A stretch of 64,000 nt of DNA from DASVTR01 sp036387475 (GCA_036387475.1 DASVTR010000015.1:1-64000), one strand, 5' to 3'; counted from the first letter of the stretch, positions 50,507-59,478 are shown. The notes: generated by a model from the sequence alone, not told the origin. Numbers and translations are program-made.

Positions 50507-51583
50507 ATGCGTCTTCTTATCGTCAAACTGGGCAGTATCGGCGACATCGTTCATACGCTGCCGTCGCTGGCGGCCATCCGGCGCGCTCTGCCGGAAGCGG
50601 AAATCTCCTGGGTCGTAGAAAGACGCGCGGCGGAAATTCTGCGAGACAACCGATTTTTAAATCGTCTCATCGAAGTCGACACGAAGGAGTTGAGGCGCTG
50701 GCCGATGTCTGGGGAGACGCTGCTGGCACCGCGTCAGCAGTTACGTCGGCTACGCGCCTCACCCTTCGATGTCGCACTCGATTTTCAAGGCTTACTCAAA
50801 TCGGCAACCATCGCTCGCCTGTCCGGCGCACGCCGCCGCTACGGGTTTGCGCGCGAATCTTTGCGCGAACCGGCGAGTCGATATCTCCTGACCAAAACTA
50901 TTCAAGTTCCTTCCCGCTCGCACGTCATCGTTAAAAATCTTACGCTCGCAGCCGAAGCTCTAGGCATTTCCGTTCCCGTTGACCCCGAAGAGTTTGAGTT
51001 TCCCATCAGTACTAACCGCGCTCACGAGATTGAGGCGGCGGAAGCAGCGGCGGGCACAAATGAAAGATATGCGATTTTGAATCCGGGCGGGGGCTGGCCG
51101 ACGAAGCTTTGGAGCGCTGAGCGTTTCGGGCAACTGGCCGACGAGCTTTGGACGCAGCACAGCCTTTCTTCCATTATTACTTACGGGCCGGGCGAAGAAG
51201 AGTTAGCCGAAACCGTTCTCAAGTCTAGCCGTTCGGGGCGTGTGCGCCTCGCCAGTGTCTCGCTGAAGGGCTTTTATGCTCTGGCGCGGCGGGCGCAGGT
51301 TTACGTCGGCGGCGATACGGGGCCGACGCATCTGGCCGTCGCGGCGGGCACGCCCGTTGCCGGACTCTTCGGCCCCACAGAGTGGTGGCGCAATGGCAGC
51401 CCTCGCGCTGAAGACATCTGCGTCGAGCGCAACGACATTAACTGTCGCACGAATTGCCATCGTCGCTCCTGCTCGCAGTGGATTTGCATGGACATAGGCG
51501 TCGAGCAGGTGCTTCATTTCGTCGGCGAGCGGTTGCGGCGGGCAGGTAAAGTTGCAGAGGCGGAGGCGGGCACGCTTGCGTAG
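50507..51583 (+). CDS. waaC: LPS heptosyltransferase (WaaC-like)
   Basis: A 358-aa GT9 glycosyltransferase, second in this cluster. It begins MRLLIVKLGSIGDIVHTLPS, with LDFQGLLKSA, NPGGGWPTKLWSAERFGQLA and the donor motif YVGGDTGPTHLAVAAGTPV followed by GLFGPT. It probably adds the first heptose to Kdo, while the WaaF-like enzyme adds the next. The start codon follows the repeat element with no Shine-Dalgarno visible. Confidence 0.88.
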   Translation: MRLLIVKLGSIGDIVHTLPSLAAIRRALPEAEISWVVERRAAEILRDNRFLNRLIEVDTKELRRWPMSGETLLAPRQQLRRLRASPFDVALDFQGLLKSATIARLSGARRRYGFARESLREPASRYLLTKTIQVPSRSHVIVKNLTLAAEALGISVPVDPEEFEFPISTNRAHEIEAAEAAAGTNERYAILNPGGGWPTKLWSAERFGQLADELWTQHSLSSIITYGPGEEELAETVLKSSRSGRVRLASVSLKGFYALARRAQVYVGGDTGPTHLAVAAGTPVAGLFGPTEWWRNGSPRAEDICVERNDINCRTNCHRRSCSQWICMDIGVEQVLHFVGERLRRAGKVAEAEAGTLA

Positions 51584-51596
51584 GGGCGGAACATGG

Positions 51597-52130
51597 ATGC
51601 AGCGCTGGCGCGTGCCGCTCGGCTTTTTGTGCGGCGCGCTTTTTCTTATTTTCGCCAAGCCCCGCCCGCTCATGCTCGCCATCGGCGGCGCTGTCGCTCT
51701 TGTCGGACTGCTTCTTCGCGCATGGGCCGCCGGGCACATTAGAAAGAATGCACAACTGGCGACTTCCGGGCCGTATGCCTACACGCGCAATCCTCTGTAT
51801 CTCGGTAGCTTTCTGCTGGGCCTGGGTTTCACAATCGCGGCTGCCCAACCGCTCTTGGGCCTACTCTTCGCAGCCCTCTTTTTAGGCATCTATTTGCCCG
51901 TTATGCGCGTCGAAGCAGCGACCCTCGCAGAGTTGTTCGGCGAGGACTACAGAGCTTACGCGCGCGCGGTTCCGCTCTTTGTTCCAAGGCCGTTGCCGTA
52001 CAGAGACGAAAAGACGCGCGAGACGCGTTTTGATGCCAGCCTCTATTTGCGTTATCGAGAGTATAGAGCAGCCTTGGGACTGCTCATCGCCTGGGGCTTG
52101 CTGGCGCTGAAGGCTTTTTTCGTTCGTTGA
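51597..52130 (+). CDS. Isoprenylcysteine carboxyl methyltransferase-family membrane protein
   Basis: About 177 aa with four hydrophobic helices. The family SAM-binding segment is GPYAYTRNPLYLGSFLLGLG, followed by EAATLAELFGEDYRAYAR. These membrane methyltransferases act on varied lipids or small molecules; the true substrate is unknown. The frame is open back into waaC (to 51552); ATG 51597 is preferred. Confidence 0.8.
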   Translation: MQRWRVPLGFLCGALFLIFAKPRPLMLAIGGAVALVGLLLRAWAAGHIRKNAQLATSGPYAYTRNPLYLGSFLLGLGFTIAAAQPLLGLLFAALFLGIYLPVMRVEAATLAELFGEDYRAYARAVPLFVPRPLPYRDEKTRETRFDASLYLRYREYRAALGLLIAWGLLALKAFFVR

Positions 52131-52984
52131 TGTTAGCCATGAACTATCGCCGCTTTTCGATTTTAGCTCTCATGCTTTGTGCTCTGGCATTCTCAAGCGT
52201 CCCGGCGCGCGAACAGGGTCAACCCGGCGAGCCGCCCACTGTGCCGTTTGAGACGGCGGAAGAGTTGGTTTACGAAGGCAAATTCTCGAAAGCGCTCTTG
52301 CGCGGCGTCAACGTCGCCGAGTTACGCTTTACAGCCAACCGCACGCCCGTTGCCGCCAATGCCGGTACACAGGATAAGCAGGCTGCTCCCGCTTTTCGCT
52401 TCACGCTGGAGGCCGTTTCCAAAGGTATCGTGAGTAAATTGTTCAGGCTGAGCTTTCGCCAGAAGGTCGAATCAACGGTCGAGCCTGTGTCCTTTTCCGT
52501 GTTGCAAACCAACAAGCTGGACGAGCAGGGCAAGCGGCATCGTATCAGCGAAGCCGTCTTTGACCGCAACGCTGGCAAGGTCGTCTGGACAGAGCGCGAC
52601 CCGAACGATCCCAACCGCCCGCCGCGCGTCGTCACAAACCAACTGAGCGGCGCGGTGCAGGACATAGCCTCCGCCTTCTACTTTCTGCGCACACAGCCTC
52701 TCGCTCTGGGCCAAAACTTTGAAATGCTCGTCAGCGATTCGGGACAGATTTATCGCACGCCCGTCCGCGTGACTGAAAGAAAAAAGATGAAGACCGTGCT
52801 CGGTCAGGTCTGGACGCTGCGAGTCGAGCCGGAAGTATTCGGCGAAGGACATCTTCTTCGTGGCAATGGCAAAATGGCAATCTGGTTCACGGACGACGAG
52901 CGCCGCATTCCAGTCAAAGCACAGATCAGCAACGAAATCGGCACACTCGATATCAAGCTCAAGCGCGCGGCGAACAACAAATAG
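52130..52984 (+). CDS. Secreted DUF3108 protein
   Basis: About 284 aa. The signal peptide is FSILALMLCALAFSSVPARE. The body fits DUF3108: EELVYEGKFSKALLRGVNVA at the start, AFYFLRTQPLALGQNFEM, and AQISNEIGTLDIKLK at the end. The family is periplasmic and of unknown function, often near LPS or envelope genes as here. The ATG at 52130 overlaps the previous stop; ATG 52139 is an alternative. Confidence 0.75.
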   Translation: MLAMNYRRFSILALMLCALAFSSVPAREQGQPGEPPTVPFETAEELVYEGKFSKALLRGVNVAELRFTANRTPVAANAGTQDKQAAPAFRFTLEAVSKGIVSKLFRLSFRQKVESTVEPVSFSVLQTNKLDEQGKRHRISEAVFDRNAGKVVWTERDPNDPNRPPRVVTNQLSGAVQDIASAFYFLRTQPLALGQNFEMLVSDSGQIYRTPVRVTERKKMKTVLGQVWTLRVEPEVFGEGHLLRGNGKMAIWFTDDERRIPVKAQISNEIGTLDIKLKRAANNK

Positions 52985-53071
52985 ACAGTGGAAAGGCTGC
53001 ATGGTTGAAAGTAGGGCTACTGAAATTAAGTAGTTCATCTTTCATCCTTGCGGCCTTTTGTCTTCATCCTT
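52982..53071. repeat. Heptamer-type inverted repeat (weak), GGATGAA subfamily
   Basis: The left arm has AGACAGTGGAAAGGCTGCAT, and the complement of the right arm reads AGACAAAAGGCCGCAAGG then ATGAAAG. The TAG stop of the DUF3108 gene is at the left end. Nothing else is assigned in 53072-53190. Confidence 0.55.
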
Positions 53072-53190
53072 GCTTTTCAGCGTCTGATACCGTAAAACTG
53101 AGCCTGCTTTAATCAAACAATTCGGTTGATGTACCGCTCCTGTGCCGTTAAAGATTTGCGCGGGGCTGGTTCAGGAAACGTACCGTAACG

Positions 53191-54159
53191 ATGCCATTTT
53201 TCTCCCCTGTTAGCTCAGAACAATTCGTCGCACCGCCCACGCCGCAGACCGCTGTCGTCAGCGATAAGCTGGCGGCGCTCTCGACGGATGAACCGCTGCC
53301 AGAAGCCTATCAGGTTGATCGGATTCGCCTGCTCGCGCAATCGCCACGCAAGCTTCATCTCTACTGGGAATTCGCACGCGATCCGTTTGAAACCCTGCGC
53401 CGTGCTTTCGGCGCACAGGCCGCGCGCTACACGCTCGTCGTCAGGCTCATCGCAATCGAGACAGGGGAAGTAAGCTGGCACGAAGCAGCGCCCTCACGCT
53501 CGCAGTGGTTTAACGTACAGCCCGACGAGGCGTATCGCGCGGAGCTTGGCTTCTACGCAAGGGGACGCGCTTTTATACGCCTGTTCTCCTCGAATGTCGT
53601 GCGGACGCCGCGCGCAGGAGTGGCGCGAACGGCTGCTGTGGCGGAAGAGTTTCACGTCTCGCCCGAAGAGTTTGCGCGCGTACTTGACGAAGCGGGCTAC
53701 GCCAGCGATGCGCTCGAAGTCTCGCTCGAAGCAGCAGACATGGCGACGCATGACGAAGCGACGAGGGCCATCGCCGAAATGCTCGGCGGCGCACATTTCA
53801 CAGAAATGAGCGAAGGTAATCTGGCAGAATTACGCAGCCTGCTCGCGGCGCTTGCGCTCGGAATGAACGCAGATGATCTCACTGGCATGTTGTCGCCACC
53901 GCTCGCCGAATGGTTCGGCAGAGTGCAGCGCGAGCACAGCGAGATGCTGCGCGCCGCGCACGTGCTGGAAATCCTGCGCTCGACGCTCGGCATTCAAACC
54001 AGCCTGATTGGCTTTGACGAGTTTGACGAAGAAGCTATGCGCCGGGTCGCACGCTTCGTCGTCGGAGCGAGCCGGGTCAACATGCCGCGCAGGCCGTTTC
54101 ACATCTGGATGCCGAGCATGACCGCCGGAATCTTTCAAAGGATGAAGTCAGAACGATGA
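53191..54159 (+). CDS. DUF4912 protein
   Basis: A 322-aa soluble protein. The central DUF4912 region runs from about residue 45: IRLLAQSPRKLHLYWEFARD, then WFNVQPDEAYRAELGFYARG and FIRLFSSNVVRTPR. In many bacteria this domain sits beside GH57 genes, as here, suggesting a link to glycogen or glucan metabolism. The rest is helical and unassigned. The stop codon is inside the following repeat. Confidence 0.8.
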   Translation: MPFFSPVSSEQFVAPPTPQTAVVSDKLAALSTDEPLPEAYQVDRIRLLAQSPRKLHLYWEFARDPFETLRRAFGAQAARYTLVVRLIAIETGEVSWHEAAPSRSQWFNVQPDEAYRAELGFYARGRAFIRLFSSNVVRTPRAGVARTAAVAEEFHVSPEEFARVLDEAGYASDALEVSLEAADMATHDEATRAIAEMLGGAHFTEMSEGNLAELRSLLAALALGMNADDLTGMLSPPLAEWFGRVQREHSEMLRAAHVLEILRSTLGIQTSLIGFDEFDEEAMRRVARFVVGASRVNMPRRPFHIWMPSMTAGIFQRMKSER

Positions 54160-54219
54160 ACGATGAACTATTCAGAGCTTGCTTTTCATTCATCGTTCAT
54201 CGTTCCGCGTTCATCGTTT
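54150..54219. repeat. Heptamer inverted repeat, AACGATG subfamily
   Basis: The left arm GAACGATGAACGATGAAC is complementary to GTTCATCGTTCATCGTTC-like sequence on the right. It supplies the TGA stop of the DUF4912 gene and ends 4 nt before the GH57 ATG. Confidence 0.85.
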
Positions 54220-54223
54220 CCTT

Positions 54224-55822
54224 ATGCCGATAGGATTCTTCAGCCTGATACTTCACGCGCACCTGCCCTTCGTGCGCCATCCTGAGCATCCTGAATTTCT
54301 GGAAGAAGACTGGCTCTACGAAGCCATCACGGAAGTCTATCTGCCGCTCATCTTCGTCTTCCAGAATCTGCACGACAGCGGCGCACGCCCGCGCCTTGCG
54401 ATGAACGTCTCGCCGCCGCTCTGCGAAATGCTCGCCGACCCTTTGCTGCAAGAGCGCTACACGCGCCATCTCGAAAACCTGCTCGCGCTTTCGGAAAAGG
54501 AAGTCGAACGCACGTCGCGCGAAGCGCCGGAGTTTTACGAAGTCGCGCGCATGTACAAAGAGACGCTCGGCGCTGCGCATCATCTGTGGACGACGCGTTA
54601 CAGCCGCAATCTCGTTCGCGCCTTCCGCGAATTGCAGGACGAAGGCGTGCTGGAAATCATCACCTGCGGCGCGACCCACGGCTTTCTGCCCCTCATCTCA
54701 ACGCCCGAAGCGAAGCGCGCGCAAGTGACGGTGGCGGTCGCCAACTACCGTAAACACTTTGGCCGCAACCCGCGCGGCATCTGGCTACCGGAATGCGCTT
54801 ATGAGCCGGGCCTTGAAAATCTGCTGGCCGAAGCCGGAATCGAATACTTCATCTCAGACACGCACGCGATTCTCTACGGCGAGCCGCGCCCGCGCTACGG
54901 CGTCTACGCGCCCGTCCGTTGTCCAAACGGCGTCGCCGTCTTCGCGCGCGATCTGGAAACAAGCCAGCAGGTTTGGAGTTCCGTCGTCGGTTATCCGGGC
55001 CACGCGAACTACCGCGAGTTTTACCGCGACCTCGGCTGGGACGCGCCGATAGATTATCTGATGCCGCACCTGCACGCGGGCGGCGAGCGCCGTCATCTCG
55101 GTTTGAAATATCATCGCATCACTGGCCGCGATGTCGCGCAAGAGGAAAAGCAGCCCTACAACCCTACGTGGGCGCGCGAGCGCGCGGCCATCAACGCGGG
55201 CGATTTCGTCAACAAACGCATCGAGCAGGCAGCGCACCTGCACGGCACATTCAATGGACGCGCGCCGCTCGTCGTCTCGCCCTACGACGCGGAACTCTTC
55301 GGCCACTGGTGGTACGAAGGCCCGCAGTTTATTGATTTCGTTTTTCGTAAACTCCACTGGGATCAGCAGGAGATTCAAGTGGTCGCGCCCGGCGACTATC
55401 TCGATTCCGGCATTCCCATACAGACGCAACAGCCCTCGCAATCATCCTGGGGCGAAGACGGCTACTTCAAGGTCTGGCTCAACGAAGCCAACGCCTGGAT
55501 GTATCCACATCAACAGGCGGCAGAGGAACGCATGACCGCGCTGGCTAATAACTATCCAGAGCCGGACGACGTGATGCGCCGCGCGCTCAACCAGGCGGCC
55601 CGCGAACTCCTGCTCGCACAATCAAGCGACTGGGCCTTTCAGATTTATCAGGGCACAACGGTCGAATACGCCACGCGACGCTTTCGCTCACACATACGCC
55701 GCTTTAACGCCATGGCCGACGATATAGAGCACGGACAAATTGATGTTGAACGTCTCGCCGAAATCGAATCGCGCGACAATATCTTTAGCGAACTGGACTA
55801 CCGCATCTACCGTTCCCGATGA
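54224..55822 (+). CDS. GH57 1,4-alpha-glucan branching enzyme
   Basis: A 532-aa enzyme close to the usual length of GH57 branching enzymes. It begins FFSLILHAHLPFVRHPEHPE; the catalytic Glu is in GIWLPECAYEPGL (about 185), and the conserved FGHWWYEGP (about 350) follows VSPYDAELFGHWW. It creates alpha-1,6 branches in glycogen. Upstream frame to 54179 runs into the repeat, so ATG 54224 is chosen. Overlaps the GDPD gene by 4 nt. Confidence 0.92.
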   Translation: MPIGFFSLILHAHLPFVRHPEHPEFLEEDWLYEAITEVYLPLIFVFQNLHDSGARPRLAMNVSPPLCEMLADPLLQERYTRHLENLLALSEKEVERTSREAPEFYEVARMYKETLGAAHHLWTTRYSRNLVRAFRELQDEGVLEIITCGATHGFLPLISTPEAKRAQVTVAVANYRKHFGRNPRGIWLPECAYEPGLENLLAEAGIEYFISDTHAILYGEPRPRYGVYAPVRCPNGVAVFARDLETSQQVWSSVVGYPGHANYREFYRDLGWDAPIDYLMPHLHAGGERRHLGLKYHRITGRDVAQEEKQPYNPTWARERAAINAGDFVNKRIEQAAHLHGTFNGRAPLVVSPYDAELFGHWWYEGPQFIDFVFRKLHWDQQEIQVVAPGDYLDSGIPIQTQQPSQSSWGEDGYFKVWLNEANAWMYPHQQAAEERMTALANNYPEPDDVMRRALNQAARELLLAQSSDWAFQIYQGTTVEYATRRFRSHIRRFNAMADDIEHGQIDVERLAEIESRDNIFSELDYRIYRSR

Positions 55823-56643
55823 ACAATCAAGCCAGACGCTCTTCTTCCTTACGCTCTTCTTCCTTTCCTCTCATCATCGGACACAGAGGCGCATCGGCGA
55901 TTGCGCCTGAGAATACGCTCTGCGCGTTCGAGCGTGCGCTCGTGGACGGCGCTGATGGAATCGAGTTCGACGTGCGGCTGGCGAGCGATCGCGTACCCGT
56001 TGTGATTCACGACGCCAGCTTGCGCCGCACAGGGCTGAGAAAAGGCTTGATAGCGAGTCTTTCATCATCCGAGTTGAAAGAGGTTGATGTCGGGACATGG
56101 TTTAACCTGCGTCATCCTGCCGCCGCTGACTCCGCTTACGCAAACGAAAGAATCGCTACTCTCGCGGAAGTCTTTGAATTGATGAAAGAGCGTCAGGCAA
56201 TCCTCTACGTCGAGATGAAATGTTCGCGCTTTGAGAGCGGCGCGCTCGCCGCCGAAGTAGCGCGGCTCGTTAGCGCTCATTCTCTGATTGATCGCGTCGT
56301 CGTCGAAAGCTTCAATCTCAAGTCAATCGCCGAACTCAAGCGGCTCGCACCGGAACTTCGCACCGCTGCGCTGTTTGAGCCGAAGCTTTCGCGTCCCCTG
56401 CCGTCCGCGCGTAAACTTGTAGAGCAAGCGCTCAATTACGGCGCTGATGAAATCGCCCTGCATCGCACGCTCGCCACGCGCCGCGTCGTCGCAGCAGCGC
56501 GCGAGCACGGGCTGAATGTAGTTGTCTGGACAGTTGATAATCCGGCGTGGGTCAAGCGCGCGCGCGATTTTGGGATTCAGGCTATTATCACGAACAGGCC
56601 AGCGCAGATGCGCGCACGGCTCAACCAACTGCTTGACGCCTGA
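55819..56643 (+). CDS. Glycerophosphodiester phosphodiesterase
   Basis: A 274-aa TIM-barrel enzyme. The metal and catalytic residues are in IIGHRGASAIAPENTLCAFE, DGIEFDVRLASD and VIHDASLRRTG, with YVEMKCSR later. It hydrolyses glycerophosphodiesters to glycerol-3-phosphate. No signal peptide, so probably cytoplasmic. ATGA overlap with the GH57 gene implies co-translation. Confidence 0.92.
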   Translation: MNNQARRSSSLRSSSFPLIIGHRGASAIAPENTLCAFERALVDGADGIEFDVRLASDRVPVVIHDASLRRTGLRKGLIASLSSSELKEVDVGTWFNLRHPAAADSAYANERIATLAEVFELMKERQAILYVEMKCSRFESGALAAEVARLVSAHSLIDRVVVESFNLKSIAELKRLAPELRTAALFEPKLSRPLPSARKLVEQALNYGADEIALHRTLATRRVVAAAREHGLNVVVWTVDNPAWVKRARDFGIQAIITNRPAQMRARLNQLLDA

Positions 56644-56679
56644 GCGAGCTATCGTGAGTTGCCCCTTCAATCCGTTTCG

Positions 56680-57528
56680 ATGAATCGCACCCGTAATCAA
56701 TCGGACAGAATTTTCCTGCGCCCACAGTACGCCGCACACCTGCGCCGTGCTGCGCGTCAGACGCGCTGGACAAACGAAGCGCGTGCGGATTACACGGCCC
56801 TGTTCCTCTTAAACGGTAAGCTCGCCTGCGACCTCTTTGGACGTTCGTTTGAAATCGCGGAAGGTGACGCCTTTCTGCTTGACCCCGGCGCGATTGCTGC
56901 CGCCAGAGGACGCGGGGCGTTGATGCTATCGCTCACGCTCGCACCGTCTCTCATGCTCGACGGCGCTATTCGGATGCGGCTTATCAGCGCAGGCAGCAAT
57001 GTAACTTTTTCGGAAAACGTGGTGAGAGCAAATCAACGCCTGACGCGGCTGGCGCGCGAGTTGGCCGCAGAGCTGATTCAGGAGGAGGCCGGGCAGGAAT
57101 TGGTCGTCGCTGCGCTCATAGAGCAAATTGTCGTTCAACTGCTACGCCATCACTCGAACATGCGCCGTTCGCCTGAGCTTGAGCTATCACGCGCAGGATT
57201 AGTTGACAGGCGCATCCGTCGCGCCGTCGAGTTGATGCACGCGCGTCTCGAAGAGAGCCTGCCGCTCGAAGAGATAGCCAGCGCCGCTCATCTCTCGCCC
57301 TTTCATTTCGCGCGCCTCTTCAAGAAACTGACGGGCGCAACGCCGCACGCTTACCTTGCAAACCTGCGCGCCGCACGCGCCCAAACCTTACTCGCAGACA
57401 CAGACCTCTCTATCACAGAAGTCAGCGCGCGCGTCGGCTACGACAGCCCCAGCCACTTCGCCAAAGCCTTCCGCCGCGCCACCGGCCTCTCGCCCAGCGT
57501 CTTTCGCAACGCGATTATCAGAGGTTAG
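56680..57528 (+). CDS. AraC-family transcriptional regulator
   Basis: About 282 aa. The N-terminal half is a cupin-like ligand domain (FEIAEGDAFLLDPGAIAAAR). The C-terminal 90 residues hold two HTHs: LPLEEIASAAHLSPFHFARLFKK and LSITEVSARVGYDSPSHFAKAFRR. The ligand and targets are unknown. A TTG start at 56659 is possible but ATG 56680 is likelier. Confidence 0.88.
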   Translation: MNRTRNQSDRIFLRPQYAAHLRRAARQTRWTNEARADYTALFLLNGKLACDLFGRSFEIAEGDAFLLDPGAIAAARGRGALMLSLTLAPSLMLDGAIRMRLISAGSNVTFSENVVRANQRLTRLARELAAELIQEEAGQELVVAALIEQIVVQLLRHHSNMRRSPELELSRAGLVDRRIRRAVELMHARLEESLPLEEIASAAHLSPFHFARLFKKLTGATPHAYLANLRAARAQTLLADTDLSITEVSARVGYDSPSHFAKAFRRATGLSPSVFRNAIIRG

Positions 57529-57548
57529 ATATTAGTTGAATTGCCCGC

Positions 57549-58322
57549 TCAATCTATAGGATGCCGCGCGTTCCATTTTTCGATAAGTGTTTTGGCTGTC
57601 GCTGGATTGTAAATATAGGACTTGATAATCGTCTCAAAATCCAGGTAAGTGGGGCGAGGGTAATCCAGCAGCCTTTCGAGAATCTTAATCTTTACATCTT
57701 CCGTCTTTGCGTTCCTCAAACGGAATAAATCTTTCCTCAATTCAAACTCCGGCAACAGCGAATATGCAGTAACAAAAGGCATGAAGTCTCTGACATAATC
57801 ATCCGCCGTAACTATCTTGTATGATTGATAATCGAATACAGCTTCGGCGTCAGTCATTTGTCGCCCATCCTCATAATAATTCCTCGAAATATTTCCTGAG
57901 TTTCGAGGCGAATCTTCTAATCTTATGTTGCCGTCGAGCAATTTGTTCGGAAGAAGTTTCGCCGCTTTCGCAATCACTTTTACCTTAGAGCCGATGGGAA
58001 AATATTTGACCAACTCTTCTATAGACGTACCGGCGGTTGAACAATCAGACCACGACACAAACGGGAACACTTCAAAATAGCTCGCGGGAGTTCTGGGTAA
58101 ATAAATTTTCTCCTCTACCTTAACCTTCAAGCCCCAGGCTTTCTGATGAAATTTCTTCGATTCGAATGGCCCTGCGAAACCTATAACCTCTCCGGTAAAA
58201 ATGTATTCTGCCGGATCAAACTCCTTGATTGGCGGGATTGCTAAGGAACAGCTTAAGGAAACAACGGGACACAGCAAGCAAAAGATTAATGACCCCAGGA
58301 TGAAGATGAATTTGTTTCTCAT
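57549..58322 (-). CDS. Exported hypothetical protein, cassette-like
   Basis: About 257 aa with signal peptide KFIFILGSLIFCLLCPVVSL. The mature N-terminus (CSLAIPPIKEF, then YIFTGEVIGFAG) resembles a netrin/TIMP-like OB fold, and Cys occurs at SDCSTAG. Not recognised further. It is clearly more A+T rich than its neighbours, which with the attC-like site just upstream suggests acquisition. AGGAG lies 8 nt before ATG 58322. Confidence 0.6.
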   Translation of the reverse strand: MRNKFIFILGSLIFCLLCPVVSLSCSLAIPPIKEFDPAEYIFTGEVIGFAGPFESKKFHQKAWGLKVKVEEKIYLPRTPASYFEVFPFVSWSDCSTAGTSIEELVKYFPIGSKVKVIAKAAKLLPNKLLDGNIRLEDSPRNSGNISRNYYEDGRQMTDAEAVFDYQSYKIVTADDYVRDFMPFVTAYSLLPEFELRKDLFRLRNAKTEDVKIKILERLLDYPRPTYLDFETIIKSYIYNPATAKTLIEKWNARHPID

Positions 58323-58347
58323 AATCAACTCCTGTCCGCACGAAGCT

Positions 58348-58455
58348 ACATCACGCTCGAATTAAATCCGCGCCGAGCGTAGGCATTCAACATACACCGT
58401 AGGAAGAATGATGAAAAGCAAGCTCAGGACGGTCAGGTTCAAATGAATTATTCGA
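58348..58455 (-). other. Degenerate attC-like site
   Basis: On the minus strand the left part TCGAATAATTCATTTGAACC and the right part CGGATTTAATTCGAGCGTGA keep the box pattern of attC, but the core GTTAGRY has become GTGATGT and the inverse core TCGAATA. The sequence TTGAATGCCTACGCTC in its 3' half matches the site at 40714. Confidence 0.5.
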
Positions 58456-58464
58456 AGGCATCCC

Positions 58465-59055
58465 TCACCATACAATATCATCAGGAATTTCGACCAACCC
58501 CCGCCCCTCAAACTCTCCCGGCGTTGACAATTCTTCCGACTCCCCGCTGAGCCAACCTTTGTACTGACGATCCCATAGGACAGTCGCGACTGCCGTCGCC
58601 AAGTTAAGGCAATGTTTTGTCGGAATCACGACAAACCGGTGGCAGTGGCTTATATGGGGCTTCGAGACACTGCCGTCTTCCGGCCCGAACACGTAGACAG
58701 CATTCTGCGGGTGCTCGAAAGCATGAAGCTGCTCTGACATCTTTCGCACTTCTACCGCCACCGGCACAACATTCTCGAACTGCTCAAAGGGATAATCGTA
58801 ATTGATAATTTCAACATCGGCGTACCCCTTCATACGCTCCTCGCGCGGCAGCCGTTTCCTAATCGCAACATCTAAAGAGACTCGCTCGCCTGTGAACCAG
58901 ACCTGGCTCAAGCCATAACAGGACGCCAGGCGCACAACCATCCCGACGTTATGAGCGTATTTCGGGTCAATCAACACGATGGCCGGAGGACGGCCCAGAG
59001 GAGCTTCCGACCTATTTAAGATTCTTGTGATAGTGCGCTTTTCCTGCATCTCCAT
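58465..59055 (-). CDS. TrmH/SpoU-family RNA 2'-O-methyltransferase
   Basis: A 196-aa SPOUT methyltransferase. It has IVLIDPKYAHNVGMVVRLAS (motif 1), YVFGPEDGSVSK (motif 2) and VVIPTKHCLNLATAVATVLW (motif 3), which form the SAM knot. It resembles TrmL/TrmJ-type tRNA enzymes, but the target nucleotide cannot be set. It lies between attC-like sites, an unusual place for an RNA methyltransferase. Confidence 0.82.
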   Translation of the reverse strand: MEMQEKRTITRILNRSEAPLGRPPAIVLIDPKYAHNVGMVVRLASCYGLSQVWFTGERVSLDVAIRKRLPREERMKGYADVEIINYDYPFEQFENVVPVAVEVRKMSEQLHAFEHPQNAVYVFGPEDGSVSKPHISHCHRFVVIPTKHCLNLATAVATVLWDRQYKGWLSGESEELSTPGEFEGRGLVEIPDDIVW

Positions 59056-59071
59056 CTTTCCACATGATACG

Positions 59072-59158
59072 TTCTAACGCCCGGCGTCACCCGCCGCGCA
59101 TTCAACTGCATTATGAGAAAATTGCTGACTCGCGGTCGGGCGCATGCCGTTGTTAGGC
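59072..59158 (-). other. attC-like recombination site
   Basis: On the minus strand GCCTAAC is followed by AACGGCATGCGCCCGACCGC, and the other end reads GGGTGACGCCGGGCGTTAGA. Inner boxes pair (GCCCGACCGCG with CGCGGCGGGT). The R' core is GTTAGAA, one base off consensus. It lies 49 nt 3' of the 66-aa gene, where an attC of that cassette belongs. Confidence 0.7.
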
Positions 59159-59206
59159 CGCGGCACGTTGACGCCGACGGCTGACGTAACAGATTTTTAA
59201 TTAATG

Positions 59207-59407
59207 TCAGTGCCCCTCATCCTGAATCCTGTCTTGCTTGTAGAGCACAGATAAACACTTGCGGCACGTCACCGCGGCGCGGTCGCTCGTAGCGATCCCC
59301 TCCATTTCGGCCCGATGGGCGGCTTCCCTGTCTCGCGGGTTACACACAACCATACCGTCTGAATTGAGAGCATGGAGGTAGCGTTTCTGTCTCTTGTCCT
59401 TGAGCAT
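59207..59407 (-). CDS. Small Cys-containing protein, cassette gene
   Basis: A 66-aa basic protein with VVCNPRD and VTCRKCLSVLY, a possible three-Cys metal site. No known function. It is bounded by attC-like sites on both sides, the layout of a one-gene cassette of about 320 bp. Confidence 0.55.
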   Translation of the reverse strand: MLKDKRQKRYLHALNSDGMVVCNPRDREAAHRAEMEGIATSDRAAVTCRKCLSVLYKQDRIQDEGH

Positions 59408-59478
59408 CAACTGCCTTCTAAAAACGGGCCGTCAAATTGGTAATGGTTGACATTATAATGCCGCCACCGTCTCCCGCG

